A stretch of 64,000 nt of DNA from Clostridiales bacterium (GTDB lineage Bacteria > Bacillota > Clostridia > Oscillospirales > Oscillospiraceae): assembly GCA_021205455.1 (NCBI GenBank), contig JAJPXL010000045.1, positions 1 through 64,000 on the forward strand, given 5' to 3'. The stretch's first letter is position 1, and each line of letters starts with the position of its first letter. Position numbers and translations under genes: made by a program. Below, piece after piece: positions 9,894 to 19,406 of the stretch. Under the pieces are notes generated by a model that saw only the letters and a program-made list of their open reading frames with translations, was not told the origin of the DNA and did no database searches.

Positions 9894-12005
9894 ATGGAAC
9901 AGAAAATTTTAGACGTGCGCAACCTGCGCATTTCCTTCCGCACCAACAGCGGCACGGTAAAGGCCGTGCGGGACATCAGCTTCAGCGTCAACAAGGGCGA
10001 GACCCTGGCCATCGTGGGCGAGTCCGGCTCCGGCAAATCGGTGACGGCCAAGGCCATCCTGGGCATCCTGGCCAAGAACAGCATCGTCGAGGGCGGCGAG
10101 ATCATCTATGACGGCATGGACCTGCTGAAGCTGTCCGAGGAGGAGTTCAACCAGCTTCGGGGCAATCGCCTGTCCATGATTTATCAGGACCCGCTGAGCA
10201 GCCTGGACCCCATCATGCGCATTGGCAAGCAGATGACCGAGGCCACCCTGATCAACGGCAAGACGGCCCACAAGCACGGCAAGAAGAACTTTGACGGCAA
10301 GGTGAAGCAGCTAGGCGGGGCTATGAAGGCCGCCGGCATCCCCGGCGGGGAAGCGGACAGAATCATCTCCGTCCTGACCAAGCTGGTGCCCATCGGCAGC
10401 AAGCTGCGGGTGGACTATCGCAACGCCAGGGACTATGCGGAGTCCGCCGTATTCTCCTGTGAGCAGGTGGAGGTCGCCGCCAAGAAGCAGGACAACGCCC
10501 TGCTGGAGGAGGAGGTCAAGTACCTGAAGGAGCGGGTGGACGGCGCGCAGAATCCCTACCTGCTGCCGGACACGGCGGCGGTGGAGCAGCTGAAAAACGG
10601 CCTCCCCGAAACGGTGAACCAGCTGGAGCAGCTGCTCCAGGCGGCGATAGACCGGGAGGAGCCGGACTACTACGCCATCGCCCACGCCCAGCTGAACGGC
10701 GGGGCCCCTGCCTTCAACCCGGACGATGTGGCGGGCTGGAACCGGACGCTGCGCACTGCGGCAGACAAGGACTACTCCGGTGAGCTGGTGCAGGCGGTTT
10801 CCCAGGCCATGCGCCACAGCGCGGAGGAATACCTCCCCAAAAAGCAGAAGGTGCTGGAGCTGCTGGAGCGGTATCTGCCCCTCTTCCGGGCGGAGAAGCT
10901 GGACACTGCGGCCTGCAAAAAGGCCGTGGATGAGATGAGCAAGGCGGTGGCCGCCTCCATCGACCCGCTGCCCACCATCAAGGACTCCGCCGCTCACACC
11001 TTCGGCTCCACCATGGCCTACTCCCTGAAGCGGTACACCAAGGGCATCCCCGACAACGCCAGGGAGCTGAAACGGGTGGAGAAGGATACCGCCAAGTACG
11101 AAAAGGACATCCAGCGCAAGACCAACGTCCCCAAGGTGATCCCCGCGGTGCTGGTGGATTTGGATTTGACCCGAAATACCATGCTGCTGGCCATGGAGGA
11201 GCTGCAAAGCGACTATCAGGAGCAGATTCGCTCCTTCCCTCAGCACGACTTTGACCGTGACGCCCACACCATGATCACCTGGCTGGAGGAGCAGGGGGAC
11301 GCCATGGTGACCAAGGTCACCAAAAAGCAGGCCTATGACAAGGCCATCCGCATCATGGAGGACGTGGGCATCGCCGAGCCGCGGAAGCGGTTCGACCAGT
11401 ATCCCTTCGAGTTCTCCGGCGGTATGCGCCAGCGCATCGTCATCGCCATCGCCATGGCCGCCAACCTGGACATCCTGATTTGCGACGAGCCCACCACCGC
11501 CCTGGACGTGACCATCCAGGCCCAGATTTTGGAGCTGATCAACGACCTGAAGCGGAAGCGGAACCTGACCGTCATCTTCATCACCCATGACCTGGGCGTC
11601 GTGGCCAACATTGCGGACAAGGTGGCGGTGATGTACGCCGGCAAGCTGGTGGAGTACGGCACCGTGGAGGACGTGTTCTACGAGCCGGCCCACCCCTACG
11701 CCTGGGCGCTGCTCAGCTCCATGCCCGACCTGGACACGGCGGAGCGGCTGGAGTCCATCCCCGGCACGCCGCCCAACATGATTTATCCCCCCAAGGGAGA
11801 CGCCTTCGCCGCCCGGAACAAATACGCCCTGGCCATCGACTTTGAGGAGCAGCCCCCCAGGTTTGACCTGTCGGAGACCCACTGGGCTGCCACCTGGCTG
11901 CTGCACCCCAAGGCCCCCAAGGTGGAGGTTCCCCACATCGTCACAGAGCGCATTGCGCGCATGAAAAAACTGGAAGAGGAGGCCCGGCAGAATGACAGAG
12001 AATAA
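9894..12005 (+). CDS. Peptide ABC transporter ATPase (OppD type) with about 350-aa insertion
   Basis: Walker A GESGSGKS, Q-loop MIYQDPLSSLDP, signature FSGGMRQR, Walker B ILICDEPTTALD; extra segment between Q-loop and signature. Confidence 0.92.
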   Translation: MEQKILDVRNLRISFRTNSGTVKAVRDISFSVNKGETLAIVGESGSGKSVTAKAILGILAKNSIVEGGEIIYDGMDLLKLSEEEFNQLRGNRLSMIYQDPLSSLDPIMRIGKQMTEATLINGKTAHKHGKKNFDGKVKQLGGAMKAAGIPGGEADRIISVLTKLVPIGSKLRVDYRNARDYAESAVFSCEQVEVAAKKQDNALLEEEVKYLKERVDGAQNPYLLPDTAAVEQLKNGLPETVNQLEQLLQAAIDREEPDYYAIAHAQLNGGAPAFNPDDVAGWNRTLRTAADKDYSGELVQAVSQAMRHSAEEYLPKKQKVLELLERYLPLFRAEKLDTAACKKAVDEMSKAVAASIDPLPTIKDSAAHTFGSTMAYSLKRYTKGIPDNARELKRVEKDTAKYEKDIQRKTNVPKVIPAVLVDLDLTRNTMLLAMEELQSDYQEQIRSFPQHDFDRDAHTMITWLEEQGDAMVTKVTKKQAYDKAIRIMEDVGIAEPRKRFDQYPFEFSGGMRQRIVIAIAMAANLDILICDEPTTALDVTIQAQILELINDLKRKRNLTVIFITHDLGVVANIADKVAVMYAGKLVEYGTVEDVFYEPAHPYAWALLSSMPDLDTAERLESIPGTPPNMIYPPKGDAFAARNKYALAIDFEEQPPRFDLSETHWAATWLLHPKAPKVEVPHIVTERIARMKKLEEEARQNDRE

Positions 12006-13218
12006 TCAGGAGGTCCTTCTGAGGGTGGAACACCTCAAGCAGTACTTCGGCAAGAACGACTTCAAGGCGGTGGACGATGTCAGCTTTGAAATCAAAAAGG
12101 GCGAGGTCTTTGGCCTGGTGGGCGAGTCCGGCTGCGGCAAGACCACCACGGGCCGCTCCATCATCAAGCTGTACAACTGCACCGGCGGCAACGTCTGGTT
12201 CAAGGGGCAGCGCATCTGCGCAGGCACCCGGGACTATAACGACGCCATCAAGGCGAAGAAGAAGGAAACCTCTGAGAAGCTGAAGGCGCTGAAAGCCCAG
12301 GGCGGCGACCAGGCGGAGGAGGCCCGGCTCAGGCAGGAGCTGGACGCCTTCGTGGCCAGGCAGAAGGAGGAAATCGACAAGGCCAGGGATGACCAGAAAA
12401 ACTGCGACAAGAAGTATCGCGCCCGCCGCACCCAGGAGCTGAAGGAGGAGTACGCCCAGCGTATCGCCGCCGAGCCGGAGCGTTCGGCGGAGCTGAAGGC
12501 CGAGCTGGACAGGGAGCTGAAAGCCCTCCCCCCGCGGCTGGTCACCCAGATTCAGATGATTTATCAGGACCCGGTGGCCTCCCTGGATCCCCGTATGACG
12601 GTCAGCGAAATCATCGCGGAGGGGCTGGTCATTCAGGGCGTCAAAGACAAGCAGTATATCCAGGAGCGGGTGTACGAAATGCTGGAGACGGTGGGCCTGG
12701 TGCGGGAGCACGCGGAACGCTATCCCCACGAGTTCTCCGGCGGCCAGCGCCAGCGCATCGGCATCGCCAGGGCGCTGATCATGAACCCGGAGCTGATCAT
12801 CGCCGACGAGCCGATTTCCGCCCTGGACGTGTCCATTCAGGCCCAGGTCATCAACCTGCTGAACGACCTGCGGGAGCAGATGGGACTGACCATCATGTTC
12901 ATCGCCCACGACCTGTCCGTGGTGAAGTACTTCTCCGACCGCATCGGCGTCATGTACTTCGGCAAGATGGTGGAGCTGGCGGAGTCCGACGAGCTGTTCC
13001 GCCACCCCCTGCACCCCTACACCAGGAGCCTGCTGTCCGCCATCCCGCTGCCCGACCCCCACTATGAGCAGCGCAGACGGCGGGTGAAGTACAACCCCAC
13101 CCTGGACCATGACTATGGAGAGGAGCAGCCCACCCTGCGGGAGATCCTCCCCGGTCACTTCGTCAGCTGCAACCAGGCGGAATTTGAGCAGTACCAGGCG
13201 GAGATCGCCAATGGCTAA
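11992..13218 (+). CDS. Peptide ABC transporter ATPase (OppF type) with charged helical insertion
   Basis: Walker A GESGCGKTT, FSGGQRQR, LIIADEPISALD; about 95-aa K/E-rich insertion before the Q-loop. Confidence 0.92.
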   Translation: MTENNQEVLLRVEHLKQYFGKNDFKAVDDVSFEIKKGEVFGLVGESGCGKTTTGRSIIKLYNCTGGNVWFKGQRICAGTRDYNDAIKAKKKETSEKLKALKAQGGDQAEEARLRQELDAFVARQKEEIDKARDDQKNCDKKYRARRTQELKEEYAQRIAAEPERSAELKAELDRELKALPPRLVTQIQMIYQDPVASLDPRMTVSEIIAEGLVIQGVKDKQYIQERVYEMLETVGLVREHAERYPHEFSGGQRQRIGIARALIMNPELIIADEPISALDVSIQAQVINLLNDLREQMGLTIMFIAHDLSVVKYFSDRIGVMYFGKMVELAESDELFRHPLHPYTRSLLSAIPLPDPHYEQRRRRVKYNPTLDHDYGEEQPTLREILPGHFVSCNQAEFEQYQAEIANG

Positions 13219-13612
13219 CTGGAAGCGCGACCTGATTTCCTTCGGGATCGGCTGCATCGTCATTGTGCCGGTGGCCTTCTGGCAGATGTCCTTCCAGGAG
13301 GACAGCGTCCTGGGGATGCTGCTCTCCTGGTCCAACGCCTGCTTCCTTGCCGCCGTGATGTGGGGCGGGCTGGGGATTCTGACCTGGATTGCTGCCTTCG
13401 GCGGCTTCGATGCGGCCAGGTTCCTGGGCCGCACCTTCCGGCGGAAGTGGTCCAAGGCAGCCCGGGAGGAGAAGAAGCAAAGCTACTATGACTACACGGT
13501 GGAGCGGCAGAAGAAGCGGAAGGGCGGCGTCGCCTCCTTCCTCCTGCTGCCGGGCGCGGTCTACCTGGCCGCCGCCGCCGTGCTGACGGTCCTGTTCCTG
13601 GTGATGGAGTAG
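13211..13612 (+). CDS. Small hypothetical membrane protein, terminal gene of opp operon
   Basis: ATG at 13211 overlaps the end of oppF; several hydrophobic segments. Confidence 0.7.
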   Translation: MANWKRDLISFGIGCIVIVPVAFWQMSFQEDSVLGMLLSWSNACFLAAVMWGGLGILTWIAAFGGFDAARFLGRTFRRKWSKAAREEKKQSYYDYTVERQKKRKGGVASFLLLPGAVYLAAAAVLTVLFLVME

Positions 13613-13638
13613 GCAGGACGGCCATCCCATGCGTGAGG

Positions 13639-13677
13639 ACACCCCCAGATGCGGCAAGCCGCATCCGGGGGTGTTTG
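13639..13677 (+). terminator. Terminator of opp operon
   Basis: ACACCCCCAGATGCGG-CAAG-CCGCATCCGGGGGTGT + TT. Confidence 0.7.
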
Positions 13678-13828
13678 CAGTTTGGACGGCGGTACCGGGC
13701 GGCGATGGGGAGCGCGGCCCCTCCCCCGGCGGAGAATATTCCGTTTTTGCACTTGTTTCTCCCCCGCAGAACGTTTATACTATAAGGTATCAGCCGAAGC
13801 TGAACTGACAGAAAAGGAAGGAACCAGG

Positions 13829-14938
13829 ATGAAGGTTGTATTGGAGCACCTGACGAAGCAGTTCCCGGCCCGGGGCAAGAAGTCTGCCGAGGTGACCGCG
13901 GTGAATGATTTGACCTTTGAGATTCCGGACGGCAAGCTGGTGGGCCTGCTGGGGCCCTCCGGCTGCGGGAAGAGCACCACGCTGTTTATGATATGCGGCC
14001 TGCAAACGCCCACCGCCGGGAAAATCTATTTCGGTGAGGACGATGTGACCAACCTTCCCCCGGAGAACCGGGGGGTGGGGGTGGTCTTTCAGAACTACGC
14101 CCTGTACCCCCACCTGACGGTGCGGCAGAACATCCTGTTCCCGCTGCAAAACTTCAAGGGGAAGGACAAGCTCTCCAAGGTGGAGATGGACAGCCGGGCC
14201 CAGGAGGCGGCCAGGCTGGTGCAGATCGAGGACCTGATGGACCGGAAGCCCAGTGAGCTGTCCGGCGGCCAGCAGCAGCGGGTGGCCATCGCCCGGGCCA
14301 TGGTGAAGATGCCCAGGGTGCTGCTGCTGGACGAGCCCCTGTCCAACCTGGATGCCCGCCTGCGGCTGCAAACCAGGGAGGAGATTCGCCGCATCCAGAA
14401 GCAGACCGGTATCACCACCATCTTCGTGACCCACGACCAGGACGAGGCCATGAGCATCTCCGATGAAATCGTGGTGATGAGGCTGGGGGTGGCCCAGCAG
14501 ATCGGCAGGCCCCAGGCGATTTATGACGACCCGGTGAACCTGTTCGTGGCGAAGTTCCTGGGGACGCCTCCCATCAACACCTTCCGGGGCCGGGTGGCAG
14601 GCGGCAGGCTGTACATCGGCGAGGACGCCGTGCTGGCGCTGGACGGCGTGGCCGACCAGGAGGTCTCCGTGGGCATCCGCCCGGAGGGCTTCGTGCTGCG
14701 GGAGGACGGGCCGCTGCATTGCCACCTGTCCGGCGTCGAGGTGATGGGGCGGGATGTCAGCATCCTCTCCACCAACCCCCAGTCGGACAACCCGACGGTG
14801 CGGACCATCATCAACGCGGAGAGCCGGGTGGACACGGCCAGCGACACGGTGCGCTTCGGCCTGAAGCCCGCCAAGGTACTGCTGTTCCACCGGGAGACAG
14901 AGGAGCGCATCCGGTTCCAAAACGGACAGGCGCTGTGA
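13829..14938 (+). CDS. Sugar ABC transporter ATP-binding protein (UgpC/MsmK type)
   Basis: Walker A GPSGCGKST, LSGGQQQRVAIARAMV, LLLDEPLSNLDA, C-terminal TOBE-like domain; promoter TTGTTT-17-TATACT at 13753-13781. Confidence 0.92.
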   Translation: MKVVLEHLTKQFPARGKKSAEVTAVNDLTFEIPDGKLVGLLGPSGCGKSTTLFMICGLQTPTAGKIYFGEDDVTNLPPENRGVGVVFQNYALYPHLTVRQNILFPLQNFKGKDKLSKVEMDSRAQEAARLVQIEDLMDRKPSELSGGQQQRVAIARAMVKMPRVLLLDEPLSNLDARLRLQTREEIRRIQKQTGITTIFVTHDQDEAMSISDEIVVMRLGVAQQIGRPQAIYDDPVNLFVAKFLGTPPINTFRGRVAGGRLYIGEDAVLALDGVADQEVSVGIRPEGFVLREDGPLHCHLSGVEVMGRDVSILSTNPQSDNPTVRTIINAESRVDTASDTVRFGLKPAKVLLFHRETEERIRFQNGQAL

Positions 14939-14980
14939 CAGACGGAGAACCGGCCGGCGAACCGGCAAGTGAGGAATACA

Positions 14981-15871
14981 ATGGAAAAAAATAACAGGAA
15001 GGCGTGGCTCTACCTGCTGCCGGCGATTTTGTTTCTGGCGGCATTTATGGTGTACCCGCTCATCGACGTCTTTATCTACTCCTTTGAGGAGGGGTACAAC
15101 TTCGCGTCTCAGACCTACTTTGACGTGGGGCTTTATAACTTCTCCTATGTGCTGCACGACCCCTACTTTTTGCAGGCGCTGAAAAACACCCTGCTGATGG
15201 TGGTGATCACGGTGCCCATCTCCACCGGGCTGGCGCTGCTGATTTCGGTGGGGCTAAGCTCCATCACGGCGCTGCGGAAGCTGTATCAGACCATCTACTT
15301 CCTGCCCTATGTGACCAACACCCTGGCGGTGGGGCTGGTGTTCATGGTGCTGTTCCAAAAGACGGCCTACACGGACGGCCTGGTGAACCTGCTCATCAAC
15401 TGGTTCGGCGGGGAGTCGGTGGACTTCATCGACGGGCCGTACTGGGCCAAGATGATGGTGCTGTGCATTTACATCATCTGGGTGGTGCTGCCCTTTAAAA
15501 TCCTGCTGCTGACCAGCGCCCTGTCCTCCGTGGACGAGAGCTACTACAACGCGGCCCGGGTGGACGGCACCTCCAGCTTCCGCACCTTTTACAAAATCAC
15601 CCTGCCCATGATTTCCCCCACCATCTTCTATCTCATCATCACCGGCTTCATCGGCGCGTTTAAGGAGTACAGCGACGCGGTGGCCCTGTTCGGCACCGAC
15701 CTGAACGCCGCAGAGATGAACACTATCGTAGGCTATGTGTACGATATGCTGTACGGTGACAGCGGCGGCTACCCCTCCTACGCTTCGGCGGCAGCGGTGA
15801 TTCTGTTCGCCGTTGTGCTGACCATCACCTGCATCAACCTGCTCATCAGCAGGAAGCACACCTACTATTGA
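14981..15871 (+). CDS. Carbohydrate ABC transporter permease (MalF/UgpA type)
   Basis: Six-TM permease with EAA-like loop (DESYYNAARVDGTSSFRTFYKITLPMISPT). Confidence 0.9.
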   Translation: MEKNNRKAWLYLLPAILFLAAFMVYPLIDVFIYSFEEGYNFASQTYFDVGLYNFSYVLHDPYFLQALKNTLLMVVITVPISTGLALLISVGLSSITALRKLYQTIYFLPYVTNTLAVGLVFMVLFQKTAYTDGLVNLLINWFGGESVDFIDGPYWAKMMVLCIYIIWVVLPFKILLLTSALSSVDESYYNAARVDGTSSFRTFYKITLPMISPTIFYLIITGFIGAFKEYSDAVALFGTDLNAAEMNTIVGYVYDMLYGDSGGYPSYASAAAVILFAVVLTITCINLLISRKHTYY

Positions 15872-15903
15872 GCCTACCGGCAGAAAGGCAACGGGTGATT
15901 CCC

Positions 15904-16779
15904 ATGAAACAACCGATTGATTATGAACAGGTGCGGCGGCGGGCGGCCGCCAGGAAGCGGGTCACGCATGGGGTGATTTATGTGCTGCTGAGCCTTTGGG
16001 CTGTGGTGGTGCTGTTCCCCTTCTACTGGATGCTGCTGACCTCGGTGAAGAGCTACAGCGAGTATAACGGGGAGGCCATCCCCAAGTTTTACACGCTGGC
16101 CCCCACGCTGCAAAACTATGTGGATGCGTTCAGCGAGGTGCCGCTGCTCCGATACCTGCTCAATACGCTGATTTTCACCGTGGCGACCACGGCCATCATG
16201 CTGGTGGTCAGCGTACTGGCGGCTTTCGCCTTTGCGCGGCTGTCCTTCCGGGGGAAGGACGTGGTGTTCACCCTGTTCCTCTCCCTGATGATGATACCCA
16301 ATGAGCTGGTGGTTATCACCAACTTCTCCACCATTACGAACCTGGGCCTGCGCAACAGCTTTCCGGGGCTGATTCTGCCCTCCGTCACCTCCATCTTTTA
16401 CATCTACCTGTTAAAGGAGAACTTTGCCCAGGTGCCGGACTCCATGTACTACGCCGCCAAGGTGGACGGCACCTCCGACCTGAACTATCTGCTGAAGGTG
16501 ATGATCCCCATTTGCAGGCCCACGCTGATCACCGTCGGCATTTTGAAGGTCATCGAGTGCTGGAACTCCTACGTCTGGCCCCGGCTCATCACCGACGACG
16601 AGGCGTACTACCTGGTGTCCAACGGGATTCAGGAGATTCGGGAGAACGGCTTCGGCCGGGAGAACATCCCCGCCATGATGGCGGCGGTGGTGGTGATTTC
16701 CGTGCCGCTGGTGGTGCTGTTCCTGATTTTCCGGGAGAAGATCATGTCCGGCGTGTCAAGAGGGGGAACGAAAGGGTGA
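15904..16779 (+). CDS. Carbohydrate ABC transporter permease (MalG/UgpE type)
   Basis: EAA loop PDSMYYAAKVDGTSDLNYLLKVMIPICRP; start assigned at ATG 15904. Confidence 0.9.
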   Translation: MKQPIDYEQVRRRAAARKRVTHGVIYVLLSLWAVVVLFPFYWMLLTSVKSYSEYNGEAIPKFYTLAPTLQNYVDAFSEVPLLRYLLNTLIFTVATTAIMLVVSVLAAFAFARLSFRGKDVVFTLFLSLMMIPNELVVITNFSTITNLGLRNSFPGLILPSVTSIFYIYLLKENFAQVPDSMYYAAKVDGTSDLNYLLKVMIPICRPTLITVGILKVIECWNSYVWPRLITDDEAYYLVSNGIQEIRENGFGRENIPAMMAAVVVISVPLVVLFLIFREKIMSGVSRGGTKG

Positions 16780-18371
16780 AACAGACAGGAAAATGGAAGC
16801 GGCTCCTGCTGCCGCTGCTGCTGGCGGCGCTGCTGCCCCTCAGCGGGTGCCATGGCTCCAAGGGGCTGGACGCCTTCGAGGTGCCGGAGGAGTTCGACAC
16901 CTCCAGGGACTATGAAATCACCTTCTGGGCGAAGAACGACACCAACAAGACCCAGACCGCCATCTATCAGCAGGCCATCGAGGACTTTCAGGAGATTTAT
17001 CCCAACATCACGGTGACGCTGCGGCTGTACACCGACTATGGCGACATCTACAACGACGTTATCACCAACATCTCCACCAACACTACCCCCAACGTCTGCA
17101 TCACCTACCCCGACCACATCGCCACCTACATGACGGGGGAGAACACGGTGGTGCCGCTGGACGACCTGTTTGCCGATGAGAAGTACGGCTTGGGGGGCAG
17201 CGAGGTACTGTATGACTCGGTGACGGAGGAGGAGATCATTCCCCAGTTCCTGGAGGAGTGCGTCATCGAGGGGCAGCATTACGCCATCCCCTATATGCGC
17301 TCCACCGAGGCCTGCTACATCAACAAGACCTATGTGGAGGCCCTGGGCTACACCCTGCCGGAGACGCTGACCTGGGACTTCATCTGGGAGGTGTCCGAGG
17401 CGGCCACGGCCAAGGCGGAGGACGGCACCTACCTGGTGAACGGCCAGGAGGTGATGATCCCCTTCATCTACAAGTCCACGGACAACATGATGATTCAGAT
17501 GCTCCAGCAGCTGGGAGCCGGGTATTCTGACAGCGACGGCAATATTCTGCTGTTCAACGACACGACGAAGGACCTGCTCTACACCATCGCGGACCATGTG
17601 TCCACCGGGGCCTTCTCCACCTTTAAGGTTTCCGGGTATCCCGCCAACTTCCTGAATGCGGGCCAGTGCATTTTCGCCATCGACTCCACGGCAGGGGCCA
17701 CCTGGATGGGCAGCGACGCCCCCCTGTCCGACATCAGCGAGGACAAGGTGGTGGAGTTTGAGACGGCGGTGATGGCCATCCCCCAATTTGACACGGAGAA
17801 TCCCCAGATGATTTCCCAGGGGCCGTCCATCTGCATCTTCAACAAGTCGGACAGCCAGGAGGTGCTGGCGTCCTGGCTCTTCGCCCAGTACCTGCTGACC
17901 AATGACGTGCAGATCGCCTACGCCGAGACGGAGGGCTACGTCCCCGTCACCACAAGGGCGCAGAACTCCGAGGAGTATCAGGACTACCTCTCCCGCAGCG
18001 GGGAGGACAATTCCACCTATTACGAGGTGAAGATTCAGGCGTCCCAGCTGCTGCTGGACCAGGTGGACAACACCTTCGTCACCCCCGTGTTCAACGGCTC
18101 CGCCTCCCTCCGGGACTCGGCGGGGCAGCTGATCGAGAACGTGGTAAAGTCCGTCCGGCGGCAGGAGACGGTGGATGAGACATATATGGAGGAGCTGTTC
18201 AGCGACGTCACCTCCCTCTACCGGCTGAGCCTGGAGAGCGAATCCGCCTACGGCAAGGAGGAGCTTGGCCCCCTGCCGCCCATGGCGGTGGGGCTGCTGG
18301 TGGGCCTGGCAGTGGTGTGGATTCTGATTCTGATTTACGTCATATGGGACGCCAGAAAGCGGAAAAAATGA
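16776..18371 (+). CDS. Extracellular sugar-binding lipoprotein with C-terminal TM anchor
   Basis: GTG start at 16776 overlaps the upstream stop; lipobox LPLSGC; SBP_bac_1-like body; C-terminal MAVGLLVGLAVVWILILIYVIWDARKRKK. Confidence 0.85.
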   Translation: MKQTGKWKRLLLPLLLAALLPLSGCHGSKGLDAFEVPEEFDTSRDYEITFWAKNDTNKTQTAIYQQAIEDFQEIYPNITVTLRLYTDYGDIYNDVITNISTNTTPNVCITYPDHIATYMTGENTVVPLDDLFADEKYGLGGSEVLYDSVTEEEIIPQFLEECVIEGQHYAIPYMRSTEACYINKTYVEALGYTLPETLTWDFIWEVSEAATAKAEDGTYLVNGQEVMIPFIYKSTDNMMIQMLQQLGAGYSDSDGNILLFNDTTKDLLYTIADHVSTGAFSTFKVSGYPANFLNAGQCIFAIDSTAGATWMGSDAPLSDISEDKVVEFETAVMAIPQFDTENPQMISQGPSICIFNKSDSQEVLASWLFAQYLLTNDVQIAYAETEGYVPVTTRAQNSEEYQDYLSRSGEDNSTYYEVKIQASQLLLDQVDNTFVTPVFNGSASLRDSAGQLIENVVKSVRRQETVDETYMEELFSDVTSLYRLSLESESAYGKEELGPLPPMAVGLLVGLAVVWILILIYVIWDARKRKK

Positions 18372-18469
18372 GAAAAGGTATTGACTTGTCCGGCGGAATT
18401 GAGTAAACTAAGTATGCTCAACAACCAACGCCCATTACTCCGTGGATAGACGGAGAGAAAGAAGTGTGC

Positions 18470-19333
18470 ATGATGAAAAAATTTGTAGCAATGCTGTTGG
18501 CCCTTTCCATGGTGTTTGCCCTGGCCGGCTGCGGCTCCTCCTCTGACGAAGGCTCCTCCAGCGACGGGGCGGCCTCCTCCAGCACGGCGGACGCTTCCGC
18601 CGCTGAGGAGAGCGAAGTCGATTCTGAGGACGAGGCCGGTTCCGAGAGCCAGGCAGAGGCCGAAGGCTCCGCCTCCGAAGCGGCGGCGGAGAGCGCCAAG
18701 TCCGAAGGCGTCATGACCTACGCCGAGTACATCGCGGCGGACGTGGACACGGAAGTCGTCATCGAGACCTACGTCCAGGCCAAGCAGTCCTGGTGGGAGG
18801 ATCAGGCCACCGTCTACACCCAGGATGAGGACGGCGCTTACTTCCTGTACAACATGACCTGCTCTGAGGAGGACTATGAGAAGCTGACTGTTGGCACCAA
18901 AATCAAGGTCACCGGCTACAAGTCCGAGTGGTCCGGCGAGGTGGAGATCATTGACGCCACCTTTGAGATCGAGGAGGGCAGCTACATTGCCGAGCCTCTG
19001 GATGTCACCGACCTGCTGGGCACCGATGAGCTCATCGACCATCAGAACGAGTACGTCTCCTTCACCGGCATGACCGTGGAGGACTCCGGCGACGGCGCGG
19101 CCTTCCTGTACAGCTGGGACGGCTCCGGCACCGACGGCGACGACCTGTACTTCAACGTCTCCCTGAACGGCGAGACCTACACCTTTACGGTGGAGTCCTA
19201 TCTGTGTGACAACACCACCGATGTCTACGCCGCTGTCACCAACCTGCAGGTGGGCGACGTCATCGACATGGAGGGCTTCCTGTACTGGTATGAGGGCGTG
19301 AATCCCCACATCACCTCTGTGACGGTGCAGTAA
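18470..19333 (+). CDS. Hypothetical lipoprotein, possibly two OB-fold-like modules
   Basis: Lipobox LAGCGSSS, Ser/Ala/Glu-rich linker, then two similar beta-rich segments each with (V/D)GxxxxxxGxxxW-like pattern. Confidence 0.7.
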   Translation: MMKKFVAMLLALSMVFALAGCGSSSDEGSSSDGAASSSTADASAAEESEVDSEDEAGSESQAEAEGSASEAAAESAKSEGVMTYAEYIAADVDTEVVIETYVQAKQSWWEDQATVYTQDEDGAYFLYNMTCSEEDYEKLTVGTKIKVTGYKSEWSGEVEIIDATFEIEEGSYIAEPLDVTDLLGTDELIDHQNEYVSFTGMTVEDSGDGAAFLYSWDGSGTDGDDLYFNVSLNGETYTFTVESYLCDNTTDVYAAVTNLQVGDVIDMEGFLYWYEGVNPHITSVTVQ

Positions 19334-19351
19334 TTCCATCCCAAACAACAT

Positions 19352-19387
19352 AAGGGCCAGGGCCGCAGCTTGCGGCCCTGGCCCTTT
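19352..19387. terminator. Convergent terminator
   Basis: AAGGGCCAGGGCCGCA-GCT-TGCGGCCCTGGCCCTT. Confidence 0.7.
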
Positions 19388-19406
19388 GCCATTGTGGGAC
19401 GGGTTT

